Part shown: one piece after another, positions 42,643 to 54,900 of the stretch | Numbering within the stretch: position 1 is the stretch's first letter | Layout: each line of letters starts with the position of its first letter | From: Haematobia irritans | Lineage: Eukaryota > Arthropoda > Insecta > Diptera > Muscidae | DNA length: 64,000 bases | Direction of reading: 5' to 3' | Assembly (NCBI RefSeq): GCF_050003625.1 | Contig: NC_134397.1 | Location: 70,840,669 to 70,904,668 of the forward strand | The notes under the pieces: generated by a model | What the model saw: the letters and a program-made list of their open reading frames with translations, nothing else | The model's database searches: none | What the model was told of the DNA's origin: nothing | Program-made: the position numbers and the translations under genes

Positions 42643-42976
42643 AAGTCGATAACTTGTTTGGTTCGGAAATAAGAATAATTTCTCAGACGGACGGACAGCC
42701 GGACATACGGATGGACGGACATCGCTAGATCGACTCAGAATTTCACCACCACCCAGAAACTAGATAGACTTTATGGGATCTTAGGGCCAGTTTCCCAATG
42801 TCTTGTTATTATTTATCGTGTCGATAAAACAGCTGATCCCATACAAAAATTTTACTAACCGGAGATCTATCCACCGGTTAAAATTAATCGGAGGATGAGA
42901 AACTGACCATTAGAAAAATATTTCGATGTATTACAAACGGAATGACAAAGTGAATATACCTCCCATCTTATGGTGG
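42643..42976 (+). repeat. F1 3' block containing a Harbinger-like MITE
   Basis: F1 terminal words CAAGTCGATAACTTGTTTGG, TTCACCACCACCCAGAAAC, GTATTACAAACGGAATGAC and TATGGTGGAGGGTAT. The block is interrupted at 42784-42909. Confidence 0.85.
42784..42909. mobile_element. 126-bp MITE, TTA target, Harbinger-like ends
   Basis: Ends GGGCCAGTTTC and (reverse complement) TGGTCAGTTTC, flanked by TTA at 42781-42783 and 42910-42912. Removing it with one TTA restores the F1 sequence GATCTTAGAAAAATATTTCG. TTA/TWA targets and such termini fit PIF/Harbinger MITEs. Confidence 0.75.
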
Positions 42977-44509
42977 AGGGTATTCTATAACAATAAGGCC
43001 TCAAATTACGGGTGCCTGACGGGCTAGCCATAATGAATTTTATACATAGAAATGTGTTAAGTGCATAAACACATGATGCACTTTTGAAGTTCACCATCAT
43101 CATCATCGATGAAGATGATGTGTCGGGTGTGATATCCACGTGATGTGCATACATTACAAATCGAGTAACGTCATGCAACGCATAAGAAATTCTTTAAGGC
43201 CATTACAAGTGTGCCATTAAATTTAGTTAACCAATCAATGATGTTAACATTCGATTGTTATGCCATAGGAATAGAGACCATAGTGGGTATGTTATATTGG
43301 CCCAGTTTAATATTAGCCATAAAGACGTAACCAAATAATTTGCCTTCCCCTCAACTCTTGGAAAATAATCGTTTGCCCCAGAAGCCAACTCTCTTAAGAT
43401 CCATTGCATGCCAAAAGATTATTGTGTTTTACCAAATCGTTGGCCATCTAAACAAGATTTTCTTCGAGAGCCAACTAAATTATCCAATCTAGTTATCTTT
43501 CCTAAGGATAGACGCACACAACTCAAGTAGGAACTATTTTTAGTTTCATTTGGTGGCCAGATAAAAAATTCCAAATGGGACAAAGAACAAACTTTCAAAG
43601 AGTTCTGACGTAGTTGCTGCAATGCACAATTATTTTCATCTCCATTTAGTTGATACATAGTTGTGTTTCCTTCTTCCATTGAACACAAAAAAATACAAAA
43701 AAAACAAGAACACAAACCAGGAAAAACTTACATTTCAATCTCTGTGGATTGTTTTTTTTTTGTTCTTTTGTACACATACGAAACTTGCGGCTAGAAATGC
43801 GTTTTTCTGGTTTTTGTTAACAAAAACAGACATTTAACTTAAAATAGATGCAATATACAACAACACCAAGAACACCAGTATTAATAACAACAACAAACAA
43901 AGACTAGGAAAAAAAATAGGGAACACTTCTTATAAATATACACTGGAGTCCAATAATTCATAGAGACCAGTAGTGCAAGTTGCGACTTTTGGTCTCAGAC
44001 CCCGAGGCTAGATGACTGCTGCTGAAGTAAACAAAAACCAATTGAAACGAGGACAGTCTGAAAATTGAGATAAAAGCGTGAGTGCTAATTGTGAATTGCC
44101 ATAAATTATGGAGATAAGATTGTCAGGCGTAAGATGATAAATGGGTGCATTTAATTGCTTACAATTAAAATGGAAATGTAATTCAAGGTCACGAACATAA
44201 ATTCAAATATCTTCTTAGAAGTGATAATGGGAATTTCAGTGACTCCAGGTGTTTTCATTGGTCATTATCAGATTTTACTTAAGTAATTATTGTAATCGAA
44301 ATTATTTAAATTCATTTTTTTTTTTTTCATTGAGTAACGTAGAAACTCGGACGCCGCCAAATTATCATACCCTTAACCCCACCTACTACATTACTAACCA
44401 AAAGCATTTGTGGTATATTATTAAAATAAGTGTGGGTTACAAACCACAAAAACATCAATCACGAATTTATTTAATCCAATTATTTTCTTTAAAGAAATGT
44501 CTTCAATCA
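42977..44509. other. no gene recognised
   Basis: Looks largely single-copy. The 98-codon minus frame at 43419-43715 and the 103-codon minus frame at 42867-43178 have no recognisable domain, and the second overlaps the Harbinger-like MITE. Not called as genes. Confidence 0.35.
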
Positions 44510-44582
44510 CACAGAAAAAATATCACTAAAATATTTCCAATTAAAAAGTTAATCGAGTCTGAAAACTTTTTCAATTAAAAAA

Positions 44583-44826
44583 CATGTAAGGAAAGTCTAA
44601 AGTCGGGCGGGGCCGACTATATTATACCCTGCACCACTTTGTAGATCTAAATTTTCGATACCATATCACATCCGTCAAATGTGTTGGGTGCTATATACAA
44701 GGATTTGTCCCAAATACATACATTTAAATATCACTCGATTTGGACAGAATTTGATAGACTTGTACAAAATCTATAGACTCAAAATTTAAGTTGACTAATG
44801 CACTAGGGTGGAACACAATGTTAGTA
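44583..44826 (+). repeat. DINE-like head of the F3 type
   Basis: ACATGTAAGGAAAGTCTAAA, an imperfect hairpin AGTCGGGCGGGGCCGACT, then TATTATACCCTGCACCACTT. This is the F3-style equivalent of the F1/F2 heads. It runs directly into an F2 element. AATTAATT-type words precede it at 44510-44582. Confidence 0.6.
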
Positions 44827-46760
44827 AAAAACAAGTACATAAAGCAGTATGTTCGGCCGGGCCGAATCTTAAATACCCACCACCATGAATCAAATATTAT
44901 AGTTTCCTGTGAAAATTTCAGGGGGATTTGATGATAAGCAGATCAGTTCAACCAGTACACTTCCCGAAGATAAATTCAAAGATTTTACCTATGAAGACTA
45001 GATCAGATTCTGGATTTATAAGAGCCATATTTGTTTGAGTTTTAGAGGAATCATAAACATCGTGTACAAGAAAACGATGAAATAACGCCTTGATTTAAAA
45101 TCTAACATCTGTAGATTTTTACCCCCATTATTTAAATGATTACCAGAAGTAAAATCTGGAAACTATAATTCAGTTTCAAGCAATTTTCATTATCAGTGCA
45201 CATGGACCGATATTCACCATTTTCGGCACACCTCTTTATGTTCTTAAAATACTTCTAGATTTAAAATTTCATGTAAATTTGATAAAAACTATGGTTTCTA
45301 AAAGCTCAAGAAGTAAAATCGGGAGATCGGTCTATTTGGGAGATAAACCAAAACATGGACCAATACACGCCATTTTCGGCTCCCATATTTAAGGTCCTAA
45401 AATACCTCTAGATTTCTCATTTCAAGCAAATTAGATAAAAACTACGGATTCTAGAAGCCTAAAAAATAAAATCATTTCTTGCACACCTATTTGTATTCTA
45501 AAAACCTCCAGATTTTCGATTTCAGGCAAAGTGGGCAACAATTACGGTTTCTAGAAGCCCGAAAAGTAATATCGGGTGATCGGTCTATCTGATGGCTATA
45601 TCAAAACATGGACCTATACTCACCATTTTCGGCATACCTTTTTATGGTCCTAAAATACCTCTAGATTTTCAATTTGAGGCAAGTTGGATAAAAACTACGG
45701 TTTCTATAAGCCCAAGAATAAAATCTGGAGATCGGTCTATATGGGGCTATATAAAAACATGGTTCGATACTCATCATTTTCAGCACTTCTCTTTAGGGTT
45801 TTAAAATACCTCTAGATTTTTAATTTCAGGCAAATTGGATAAAAACTACAGATTTTAGACGCAAAAGAAGTAAAAACTGGAGATCGGTCTATATGGGGGC
45901 TATACCAAAACATGGACCAATACTCACCATTTTCGGCACACCTCTTTATTGTTCTAAAATACCTCTAGATTTCAAATTTCAGGCAAATTGGATAAAAACT
46001 ACGGATTCTATAAGAATCCAAGACCCCATATCAACAGATCGGTCTATTAGGGGGATATACCAAAACCTGAACCGACACTCACCATTTTATGGTCCTAAAA
46101 TACCTCTAGATTTCAAATTTCAACCAAATTGGATAATAACTACGGATTCTAGAAGCCCAAGAAGTAAAATCGGGAAATCGGTCTATATAGGGACTATACG
46201 TAAACATCATCCGATATTCACCATTTTTGGCACACCTGTTTATGGTGCTAAAATACCTCTAGATTTTCAATTTCAGGCGAATTGGATAGAAACTACCGAT
46301 TCTAGAAGCCCTAGAAATATAATCGGGAGATCGGTCTATATGGGGGCTATACCAAAACATGGACCGATACTCACCATTTTTGGCACACCTCTTTGTGGTC
46401 CCAAAATACCTCTAGATTTCCAATTTCAGGCAAATTGGATAGAAACTAAGGTTTCTATAAGCCCAAGACCCCAAATCGGGAGGTCGGTTTATATGGGGAC
46501 TATATCAAAACTTGGACCGATATAGCCCATCTTCGAACTTGACCTGCCTGCAGACAAAAGACTAAATTTCAGCACGATTGCTTTATTATTGAAGACAGAC
46601 GGACAGACGGACAGACGGACATGGCTATATCGTCTTAGAATTTCTCCCTGATCAAGGATATATATACTTTATATAGTCGGAAATCAATATTTCGATGTGT
46701 TACAAACGAAATGACAAACTTATTATATCCCCGTCACCATTCTATGGTGGTGGGTATAAA
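44827..46760 (+). mobile_element. DINE-like family F2, second complete element
   Basis: Head hairpin TTCGGCCGGGCCGAA at about 44851-44865 and TACCCACCACCAT at 44874-44886; inverse ATGGTGGTGGGTA at 46744-46756. Tandem units in the centre include shortened ones (near 46070-46130 a unit has lost ~40 bp). The 3' block has GACGGACAGACGGACAGACG and CCTGATCAAGGATATATATA. Long frames here (for example 45893-46525) are repeat artefacts. Confidence 0.85.
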
Positions 46761-46875
46761 AATATGGGAAACATTTAAATCTGAAGCAATTTTAAGGAAA
46801 CTTCACAAAAGTTTATTTATCGCTCGATATATATGTATTAGAAGTTTAGGAAAATTAGATTCATTTTTGCAACTT

Positions 46876-47799
46876 TTCGACTAAGCAGTGGCGATTTAAC
46901 GAGGAAAATGTTGGTATTTTGACCATTTTTGTCGAAATCAGAAAAACATATATATGGGAGCTATATCTAAATCTGAACCGATTTAAATCAAATTTGGCAC
47001 ACATGACTATATTACTAATTGTACTCCTAGTGCAAAATTTCAACAAAATTGGGCCAAAACTCTGGCTTCTGGGGCCATATAAGTCCATATCGGGCGAAAT
47101 ATATATATGGAAGCTATATCTAAATCTGAACCGATTTCAATCAAATTTGACAGACATGACTATACTACCAATTGTACTCCTGGTGCAAAATTTCAAGCTA
47201 ATCGGGATAAAACTCTGGCTTCTGAGTCCATATAAGTGCATATCGGGCGAAAGATATATATGGGAGCTATATCTAAATCTGAATCGATTTCAACCAAATT
47301 TGGCACGCATAGCTACAATGCTAAATCTACTCCCTGTGCAAAATTTCAACCAAAGTGGGCCAAAACTCTGGCTTCTGGGGCCATATAAGTCCATATCGGG
47401 CGAAAGATATATATGGGAGCTATATCTAAATCTGAACCGATTTCAATCAAATTTTGCACACTTGACTATACGACTTAGTGTTATCTTTGTACAAAATTTC
47501 AAGCAAATCGGTATAAAACTCTGGCTGCTGGGTCCATATTAGTGCATATCGGGCGAAAGATATATATGGGTTCTATTCTGACCCAAATTAGGGACATGTG
47601 CCAAATTTGAAGGCGATTGGACTTAAATTGCGACCTAGACTTTGATCACAAAAATGTGTTCACAGACAGACGGACGGACAGACGGACATCGACTCAGGGA
47701 CCCACCCTGAGCATTATTGCCAAAGACACCATGTGTCTATCTCGTCTCCTTCTGGGTGTTACAAACATATGCTTTAACTTATAATACCCTGTTCCACAG
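46876..47799 (+). mobile_element. DINE-like family F3 element
   Basis: Begins after GCAGTGGCGATTTAACGAGG, with a block also found at 62370. It has four to five tandem units of 153 bp (AACCGATT-type word at 46976, 47129, 47282, 47435) and the 3' block ACAGACAGACGGACGGACAG, CCAAAGACACCATGTGTCTA and ATACCCTGTTCCACAG. Frames through it are artefacts of the 51-codon period. Confidence 0.85.
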
Positions 47800-48566
47800 T
47801 TGAACATGACCTTATTATAGGACGTATGTTCACCAATTCAACAGCCGTTGTACTAAATTTGCATCACTTCTTAAGGTGCAATCCGTGTTCAGTGTTTTAG
47901 ATGTGAACTAAAAATTTTGTGATATTTTGCAAAATATATATTTAAAAAAAATTTTTTATGGTTTTTATAGATTCTAAGGCTTGTCTGAAAAGTTTGACGT
48001 CAAATATTTAAAAAAAAATCGCAATTTCTCTACAATGGATTTAGCACTTTCTTCGATAAAATTTATATAATTTGTAACATTTTATTAAATATGAAAATAG
48101 CGAGTTATAAAAAGTTTATTTTAAAGAACTACCTTTGTAGTTAAAATAAAGAACAACTTTGGGAGGACATTTTTCGAAGTGCTTTTAAAGATATGCCTTT
48201 AGAACAAGTTCTATTTTTTTACTGGGTTATTGCGTAATTGAGCATATGAAAAGTTCACATCTAAAGGAAATTCCAATATGGCCTCATATAAGATTTTCAC
48301 ATACACGAGATTTCTTGTGTAATAGTCTTTACATGTTTCCTACACATGTGCACCCACATATAGACCGCAACTCAAAGCCCACGTATGTCACGTTTTTGGT
48401 CCTTATCGTCAAGCCATTCGATTGCTTCGATTCATTAGAAATCGTATAGGCGGTTTTAATGTGAAAAGTAATTTTGCTATTAAAAATAGAGATTTCAGGT
48501 AAATGAAATGAGTTTATGAATTTAATGAAAACAAATGTTCCTTTTCTATTCACAATTGGAATTAAA
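47800..48566. other. no gene recognised
   Basis: AT-rich with no supported feature. Confidence 0.4.
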
Positions 48567-49630
48567 TTCTACTGGTTGGCTAATATGTATTGCTACCAAC
48601 TTCGGATTTTTAAACCGGTAAACCTACAAAGGCATTTTGATCTTTTGCATTCAGAAATAGAGTTATTCGTGATGAAATTCAAACGAAATAGTGTGATTGT
48701 TTTATATTTGGCTGGAAAAAATAAAAGTGGCGTTGGAGCCATCTAGCTTTTAAATGTAAATAAATATTTTGTTTTTTCGTACCATTACACAGAAAAAAAT
48801 ATCACCAAAATATTTCCAATTAAAAAGTTAATTGAAGTTGAAATTTTTTTCAATTAATAAATTAATTGGTACAATTAATTTTTTAATCAAGATAGAAACA
48901 TTAAGTTAATTTAGTCAATGATTGAAAATTTTAAAATTTTTAATTAAAAAGTTAATTGATACAATTAAATTTTAATCAAATTCGGAAGACTAAGTCAGTT
49001 ATAAAAGTGATTAAATTTTTGATTATTTTTTTTTTCAAACAATCAATTGTTAATCCAAATAAAAATTCTAAGCCAATTCAGAATGTAATTGAAAATAGTT
49101 ACCTTTGTTTAATTACTAAATTAATTGAGTTTTGCAATCAACATCAATTAAATTTTTAATTGAATCAATTAAAAACTTAATTGAAATTTGGTAATGAAAT
49201 CAATTAATTTTTTAATCAAGAATTTTTTCTATGTCCAATTAAAACTGTGATTGATACTATCATTTTCGTGATTGAAGACATTTCAATTAAAAAATTAATT
49301 GGATCAATTACTTTCGTGATTGAATCAGAAAAAAATTTTTTTGTGTGTACTCGTTGCCATAATAACAAACGGTAACAACACCAGAAATGATCCGAAAAGT
49401 GAACGCCAGATTTTATCGATATCCAGGATATTCAGTTGTAGAAAACTTGTTCGTGAGCTGAAGATATCGCGAGAACGGATGCAACACACATTGAAAATTG
49501 AGTTTGGATTAAAGGCATTGAATTTCCAAAAAATTGCAAAGGCTCAACGATTTTTGGGTTAGTTTTCTCCGCAATGAATAAAAGTATGCCCAGTTCCAAA
49601 GATTTTGCCTTTACATGAATGATTTTGGTA
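48567..49630 (+). pseudogene. Tc1/maT-type transposase remnant split by a MITE
   Basis: Left part: KFKRNSVIVLYLAGKNKSGV (first helix-turn-helix). Right part (49380-49566): a second helix-turn-helix CRKLVRELKISRERMQHTLK, then IEFGLKALNFQKIAKAQRFL. The upstream DNA (TTGGCTAATATGTATTGC) matches that before the remnant at 27.7 kb (GTGGCTGATAGTTATTGC), so both belong to one family. No catalytic domain survives here. Confidence 0.65.
48788..49347. mobile_element. AATTAATT MITE, complete, TA-flanked
   Basis: 560 bp between TA pairs (48786-48787, 49348-49349). Ends are CACAGAAAAAAATATCACC and CACACAAAAAAATTTTTTTC (reverse complement of the right end). The inside alternates AATTAATTG(A/G)-type words. 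Fragments lie at 1.8, 37.4/39.3 and 44.5 kb. Confidence 0.75.
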
Positions 49631-49917
49631 TTGAATTCAAGTAAGGACACATTTAAGACGCAATTCTCTTTTAGATTTCAGTTTTGCGTACTTGATTTTA
49701 GGACACGAATTTTAATTTATTAATTTTTTCTTTTTTGTCACATGCTATCAAAGTACCTTAAAAACGTGTGAACGACTACTTAAATTTCAAAATTCAGAAT
49801 CGACTACAAGTAAAAATTATGCTATGTTTCAAGTAAAAATCGTCTTTAAAAAAGTGTTAAACAACATGCCCTAAAAACGACTTCATTAATATATTAATAT
49901 TATTAATATTAATATTG
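49631..49917. other. unassigned
   Basis: The stretch 49585-49690 shares words (CCAGTTCCAAAGATTTTGCC) with 62268-62350, so it is a repeat of unknown type. The rest shows nothing. Confidence 0.35.
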
Positions 49918-50172
49918 AAACGTATAGCCCCTATATAAACCGACGCTCAGATTTGTCTTGCGGAGCCACTTGGAGGAGCAAAATTCATCCGATCCGGTTG
50001 AAATTTGGGACATCGTGTTTGTGCATGGTCTCTCACAACCATGCAAAAATTGGACCAAATCGGTCCATAATTATATATAGCCCCCATATAAACCGATCCC
50101 CAGATTTGGCTTGCTAGAGGCCGAATCTGGGGATCTGAGAAACAAATTTTATCCGATCCGGCTGAAATGTGG

Positions 50173-50515
50173 TAGGTTAGGTTAGGTTAGGGTATGTGGC
50201 AGCCCGATGTATCAGGCTCACTTAGACTATTCAGTCCACAGTGGTGAACTTCTCTCTTATCACTGAGTGCTGCCCGATTCCATGTTAAGCTCAATGACAA
50301 GGGACCTCCTTTTTATAGCCGAGTCCGAACGGCGTTCCACATTCCAGTGAAATCACTTAGAGAAGCTTTGAGACCCTCAAAAATGTCACCAGCATTACTG
50401 AGGTGGGATAATCCACCGCTGAAAAACTTTTTGGTGTTCGGTCGTAGCAGGAATCGAACCCACGACCTTGTGTATGCAAGGCGGGCATGCTAACCATTGC
50501 ACCACGGTGGCTCCC
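50173..50515 (-). mobile_element. tRNA-headed SINE, copy 4
   Basis: Complete minus-strand copy. The tail (TTAGG)n begins at 50173 and the head CACCACGGTGGCTCCC ends at 50515. B-box GGAATCGAACC and A-box CTAACCATTGCACCACGG are intact. An internal deletion removes GTGATACCACA-type bases in the tail-body junction. No clear TSD was found. Confidence 0.9.
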
Positions 50516-50875
50516 AACAAACATACAAAAATTGGTCGACATCAGTCCATAATTATATATAACCCCCATATAAACCGATCCCCAGATTTGGCTTGCGGAG
50601 CCTCTAAGAGAAGCAAATTTCATCCGATCCGGCTGAAATTTGGTACATGGTGTAGGTATATGGTCTCTAACAAACATGCAAAAATTGGTTCACATCGGTC
50701 CATAATTATTTATAGCCCCCATATAAACCGATCCCCAGATTTGTCCTCCGCTAATAACCATGCCAAAATTGGTCCATATCGGTCTATAGTTATATATAGC
50801 CGATCCCCAATCACACAAAAATTGGTCCATATCGGTTCATAATCATGGTTGTCACGCGAGCCAAAAATAATCTAC

Positions 50876-51170
50876 CAAAATTTTATTTCTATAGAAAATT
50901 TTGTCAAAATTTTACAAAATTTTATTTCTATAGATAATTTTATCAAAATTTTATTTCTATAGAAAATTTTGTCAAAATTTTATTTCTATAGACAATTTTG
51001 TCAAAATTTTATTTCTATAGAAAATTTTGCCAAAATTTTATTTCTATAGAAAATTTTGTCAAAATTTTATTTCCATTGGAAATTTTGTCAAAATTTTATT
51101 TCCATTGGAAATTTTGTCAAAATTTTATTTCCATTGGAAATTTTATGTCTATAAAAAAATTTGTCAAACT
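50876..51170 (-). repeat. 29-bp minisatellite array (about 10 units)
   Basis: Starts CTACCAAAATTTTATTTCTATAG-type units after the CGCGAGCCAAAAATAATC junction. The last three units carry a private CCATTGG variant. Confidence 0.9.
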
Positions 51171-51347
51171 TAATTATATACGTATTTAGTCGGCCTTTTT
51201 TAGTTTAATATATACCACGTATGGACTACCTTGCAATTTAGAAGACGGTGTTAGGAAGTTTTATGATACCTTGGCATCGGCAAGTGTTACCGCAACCCAA
51301 GTAATTCGATTGTGGATGACAGTTATGAGTTGAAGTTTCTACGCAAT

Positions 51348-51938
51348 GAAGTTTGGGAAGGAGCTGCTCTAGAGTTAGTCGAGAAGAAAGACATACCGGC
51401 TAGACCTAGAGCACATGCCTGGATACCTGCAAACCCTTCTGACCCTGAATCTATTTTAAATAGACTGAAACGATGCAATCCAGATCTTCCAACAGCTAAT
51501 TGGAAGGTTGGCCGTTTGGATGAAGTGGATGGACCAAGACGGCATGCAGTGTTTATATTGAACACTCAGTCTTTGCCACATCTGGCAAAGTCCCAGGGCC
51601 GTGTATGTTATGGCTTTCATTATATCCAAATGAAGGTGTATAAAAACGATCAGCTAAAGGATTCAGAAATGGACAAGCCTCTGTCTGAATCAGAAGTAAG
51701 CGGATCCTCTTGCGAAGTCGAGGGAGATACCAAAGTTGAAGACATGGATAGATACCGTATGCGTGAGGAGGCTTCTATTGCCTCAGAACTCACCAAAGTC
51801 GAACCTATGGTTATTGCGAGAGTCACCGATATCTCTGAAGAGGACATTCTTGATGACTCGATTGAAGCGGCTGATGTGACGGTTGTTGAAAATCTCGATG
51901 GTCCTACGGATCCTCCAGATAAATCTTCATCATTGTAA
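51348..51938 (+). CDS. LINE ORF1 protein, C-terminal part (5' truncated)
   Basis: The frame is open from the target flank (an ATG at 51312 lies in F1 sequence, not in the LINE), so the true start is missing. Readable from EVWEGAALELVEKKDIPARP. A central block with ILNRLKRCNPDLPTANWKVG and a later HAVFILNTQSLPHLAKSQGR then VCYGFHYIQMKVY fits the DUF4780-type domain seen in ORF1 of LOA-like elements. The tail (from about 51650) is acidic and serine-rich. ORF1 proteins bind the element RNA. It stops at TAA 51936-51938, 41 bp past the ORF2 start. Confidence 0.8.
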   Translation, partial: EVWEGAALELVEKKDIPARPRAHAWIPANPSDPESILNRLKRCNPDLPTANWKVGRLDEVDGPRRHAVFILNTQSLPHLAKSQGRVCYGFHYIQMKVYKNDQLKDSEMDKPLSESEVSGSSCEVEGDTKVEDMDRYRMREEASIASELTKVEPMVIARVTDISEEDILDDSIEAADVTVVENLDGPTDPPDKSSSL

Positions 51939-54900
51939 GGCTGCATGTGCTGCCTTAAAAGTTCTCCTGATGAAAGGGGACATAGACATAGTTCTTATTC
52001 AAGAACCATATGTTTATAGAAACAAAATATGTGAATTAAGTACTCCGGGGTTCAAACTATTGCAGTATACTGGTAATGATGTAATTCGAGCCTGTATAAT
52101 TGCTAAAAACGAGCTTAACTTGTTTCTGCTTCCTTCAATGTGCAATGCAGACACTGTCGTTGCCAATTTAGAAATAGCCAAATGCAAATATTGGGTATCT
52201 TCGGTCTATATGGGACATGACAGGGAGATGCCTCCATGTTCCGTTAAGACCTTAGTTGAGGAGTCACTGAAAACAAAGACGAAACTCATAATGGGATGCG
52301 ATGCGAATGCGCATCATAGTATATGGGGAAGTAGTGATACTAATGCAAGGGGAGAGTCGCTAATAGAGTTTATTTTGCGTACTAATCTGGTAGTTTGCAA
52401 CAAGGGAGATGCCCCAACCTTTGTCACTAAAAACAGGCAAGAGGTTTTGGACATCACCTTGGCCTCGCAAGAACTGAATGAAATGATATCTGAGTGGCAT
52501 GTTTTAAGTGAACACAGCTTCTCAGATCATCGCTACATCAGTTTCAAATTTGATGTTCATATCACCAAGACCATATTTTCGCCAAATGTTAGGAAAGCTG
52601 ACTGGAATAGGTATAGGGAATCGTTCAATATGATGATACCGGAAATAACAGAGACAAATATGAGAAATGTGCAAGATATCGAACACGCAGTGGAGCGGAT
52701 TACTAAGGCCTTCAACATCTCACTGAAAGCTGCATGCCCTAGAGGAAAGCCAAGGGGGAAACATCGACCACCATGGTGGTCTACGGAATTAAGTAATATG
52801 AGGAAATCCTGCAGGAAGCTCTTTAACAAGGCAAAGTCCACCAGAGCCCCTGAGGACTGGGACGCTTACAAGAAGAATCTGAGAGGATACAAGCGAGAAC
52901 TGAGAAAGGCTCAGCATAACTCTTGGAATGACTACTGCAGCAGTATTGAGAATACGTCCGAGGCTTCCAGACTACGGAAGGTTCTAGCATCCACCAACTC
53001 CGCTCCAGGTTTCATTAAAACATCGGAGGGAAATTGGACAACGTCCAGTGAGGAGACGCTGGAGGTACTATTGGACACACATTTTCCTGGAAATCAGACG
53101 GTTGAACCATGTACTGGCGGTGCCACAGTTGCTCAGCGGTCGTTTCCTGTCGAGGAAATTGTATCGGAAACTAGAATAAGATGGGCGCTAAATAGCTTTG
53201 GACCATTCAAATCCCCCGGACCTGATGGAATTACTCCGGCGGAGTTACAAGCTGTAACTGACAAAATTATCCCCTGGTTGTCAGTGATATATAAAGGATG
53301 TATCAACTTATCATATATCCCAGGAAAGTGGAGGGAAACAAAAGTCGTTTTCATACCTAAAGCGGGAAAAGCCTCTCACTCGAGGGCGAAGGATTTCCGA
53401 CCAATCAGCTTATCCTCATTCCTACTTAAGACTCTGGAGAGGATGATAGATATTTATCTTAGAACTAGCATCGATTCAAGGTTGTTCTCGAAAGGACAGC
53501 ATGCATACTCGAAGGGCAGGTCTACTGAGACCGCACTACATGAACTAGTCAGCTTTATTGAAAGCTCACTATCTGTCAAAGAATACACAATCGTGGCGTT
53601 TCTAGACATCGAAGGGGCGTTCAATAATGTCCATCCGAGCTCGATATTAAATGGACTGACAACTCTGAATGTTGATCCATGTATACTCAGGCTGTTAGAC
53701 GAACTGCTAATGAAGAGACGTATTTCAGCCACACTAGGACAAGCAAACATACAAAGGTATGTGAACAGAGGCACTCCCCAAGGAGGAGTTCTATCACCTC
53801 TTCTTTGGAATGTTGCTATAAATAGCCTTCTGGTTACTCTAGAAAAAGAAAGGATAAAAGTGGTGGCATACGCAGATGATGTGGCTCTGGCAGTCAGGGG
53901 AAAATTCCCATCCACAATCAGAGATATTATTCAGAGGGCCCTCCGGATGACTGAGAAATGGGCGAAAGACAATGGTCTTGGGGTAAATCCTGCAAAGACA
54001 GAATTAGTCATGTACTGCAACGATCGCAAAACTCCCACGGTTAGGCCTATTTCCTTAGGGGGTATTGAAATTCCCTTTGGTGAATGTGCAAAATACCTTG
54101 GCGTTATTTTGGACAGGAAGCTGAACTTTAAGCTTAATATTGAAGAAAGGGCGAGAAAGGCAACTGTAGCTTTGTACTCGTGCAAAAAGGCAATAGGAAA
54201 AAAGTGGGGACTGAAACCAAAAATTGTGCATTGGCTATACACGGCAGTGGTTAGACCTATAATGCTATATGGTGTTGTAGTCTGGTGGCCGGCACTTCAG
54301 AAACCGACTTGTTTAGATAAAGTTCAGCGTATGGCGTGTTTGTGTATTTCAAGCGCATTCAGCAAGACAGGAACAAATTCCCTTAATGTCGTGCTGCATC
54401 TATTGCCTTTAGACATTTTGGCCAAACAGTCAGCTGCAACAACGGCTGTGCGGTTGCGCGAACTATCGCTGTGGTCGGAAAAAGGTTACGGTCACAGTTC
54501 TGTCCTCAAAATAATGCCAGATGTGCCTAACGTAGTGGATTACACTTTGGCGAGTCCACTTTTCGACAAAAAGTTTGAGACTCTAATCCCCAACAGTGAG
54601 GCGTGGTGCACACAGACCCCGGGGAATAAAGAATATATAGATTTCTACACTGATGGCTCCAAATTGGATGGACAAGTGGGGTTCGGAGTATATTCTAATG
54701 ATCTGGAACTTCGAATAGCGAAAAGATTACCTAATCACTGTAGTGTTTTTCAGGCTGAAATATCAGCAATAAGAGAGGTGGCGAATTGGCTGAGAAGTAA
54801 TGTTCCAAAAAATGTGGGCATTAATATATACTCAGACAGTCAACCTGCAATAAAATCCTTGGACTCTGTGTTCCTCAACTCGAAAACGGCCATCGACTGC

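Noticed and set aside
43419..43715. 98-codon minus-strand frame as a host gene
   Set aside because: No domain, signal or conserved motif visible, and length is within chance expectation for this DNA.
45893..47542. 210- and 207-codon plus-strand frames
   Set aside because: Both run through 153-bp tandem units of F2 and F3 and disappear where units are shortened; no protein family resemblance.
50173..50195. Interstitial telomere repeat
   Set aside because: The TTAGG copies are the 3' tail of a SINE and only three to four units long; flies lack TTAGG telomeres.
51312..51347. ATG at 51312 as the start of LINE ORF1
   Set aside because: It lies in the F1 target sequence upstream of the TSD/LINE boundary, so the LINE is simply 5'-truncated in ORF1.
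51883..51897. ORF2 start at 51883
   Set aside because: The codon there is TTG; the first ATG in frame is at 51898 and fits the start of the endonuclease domain.
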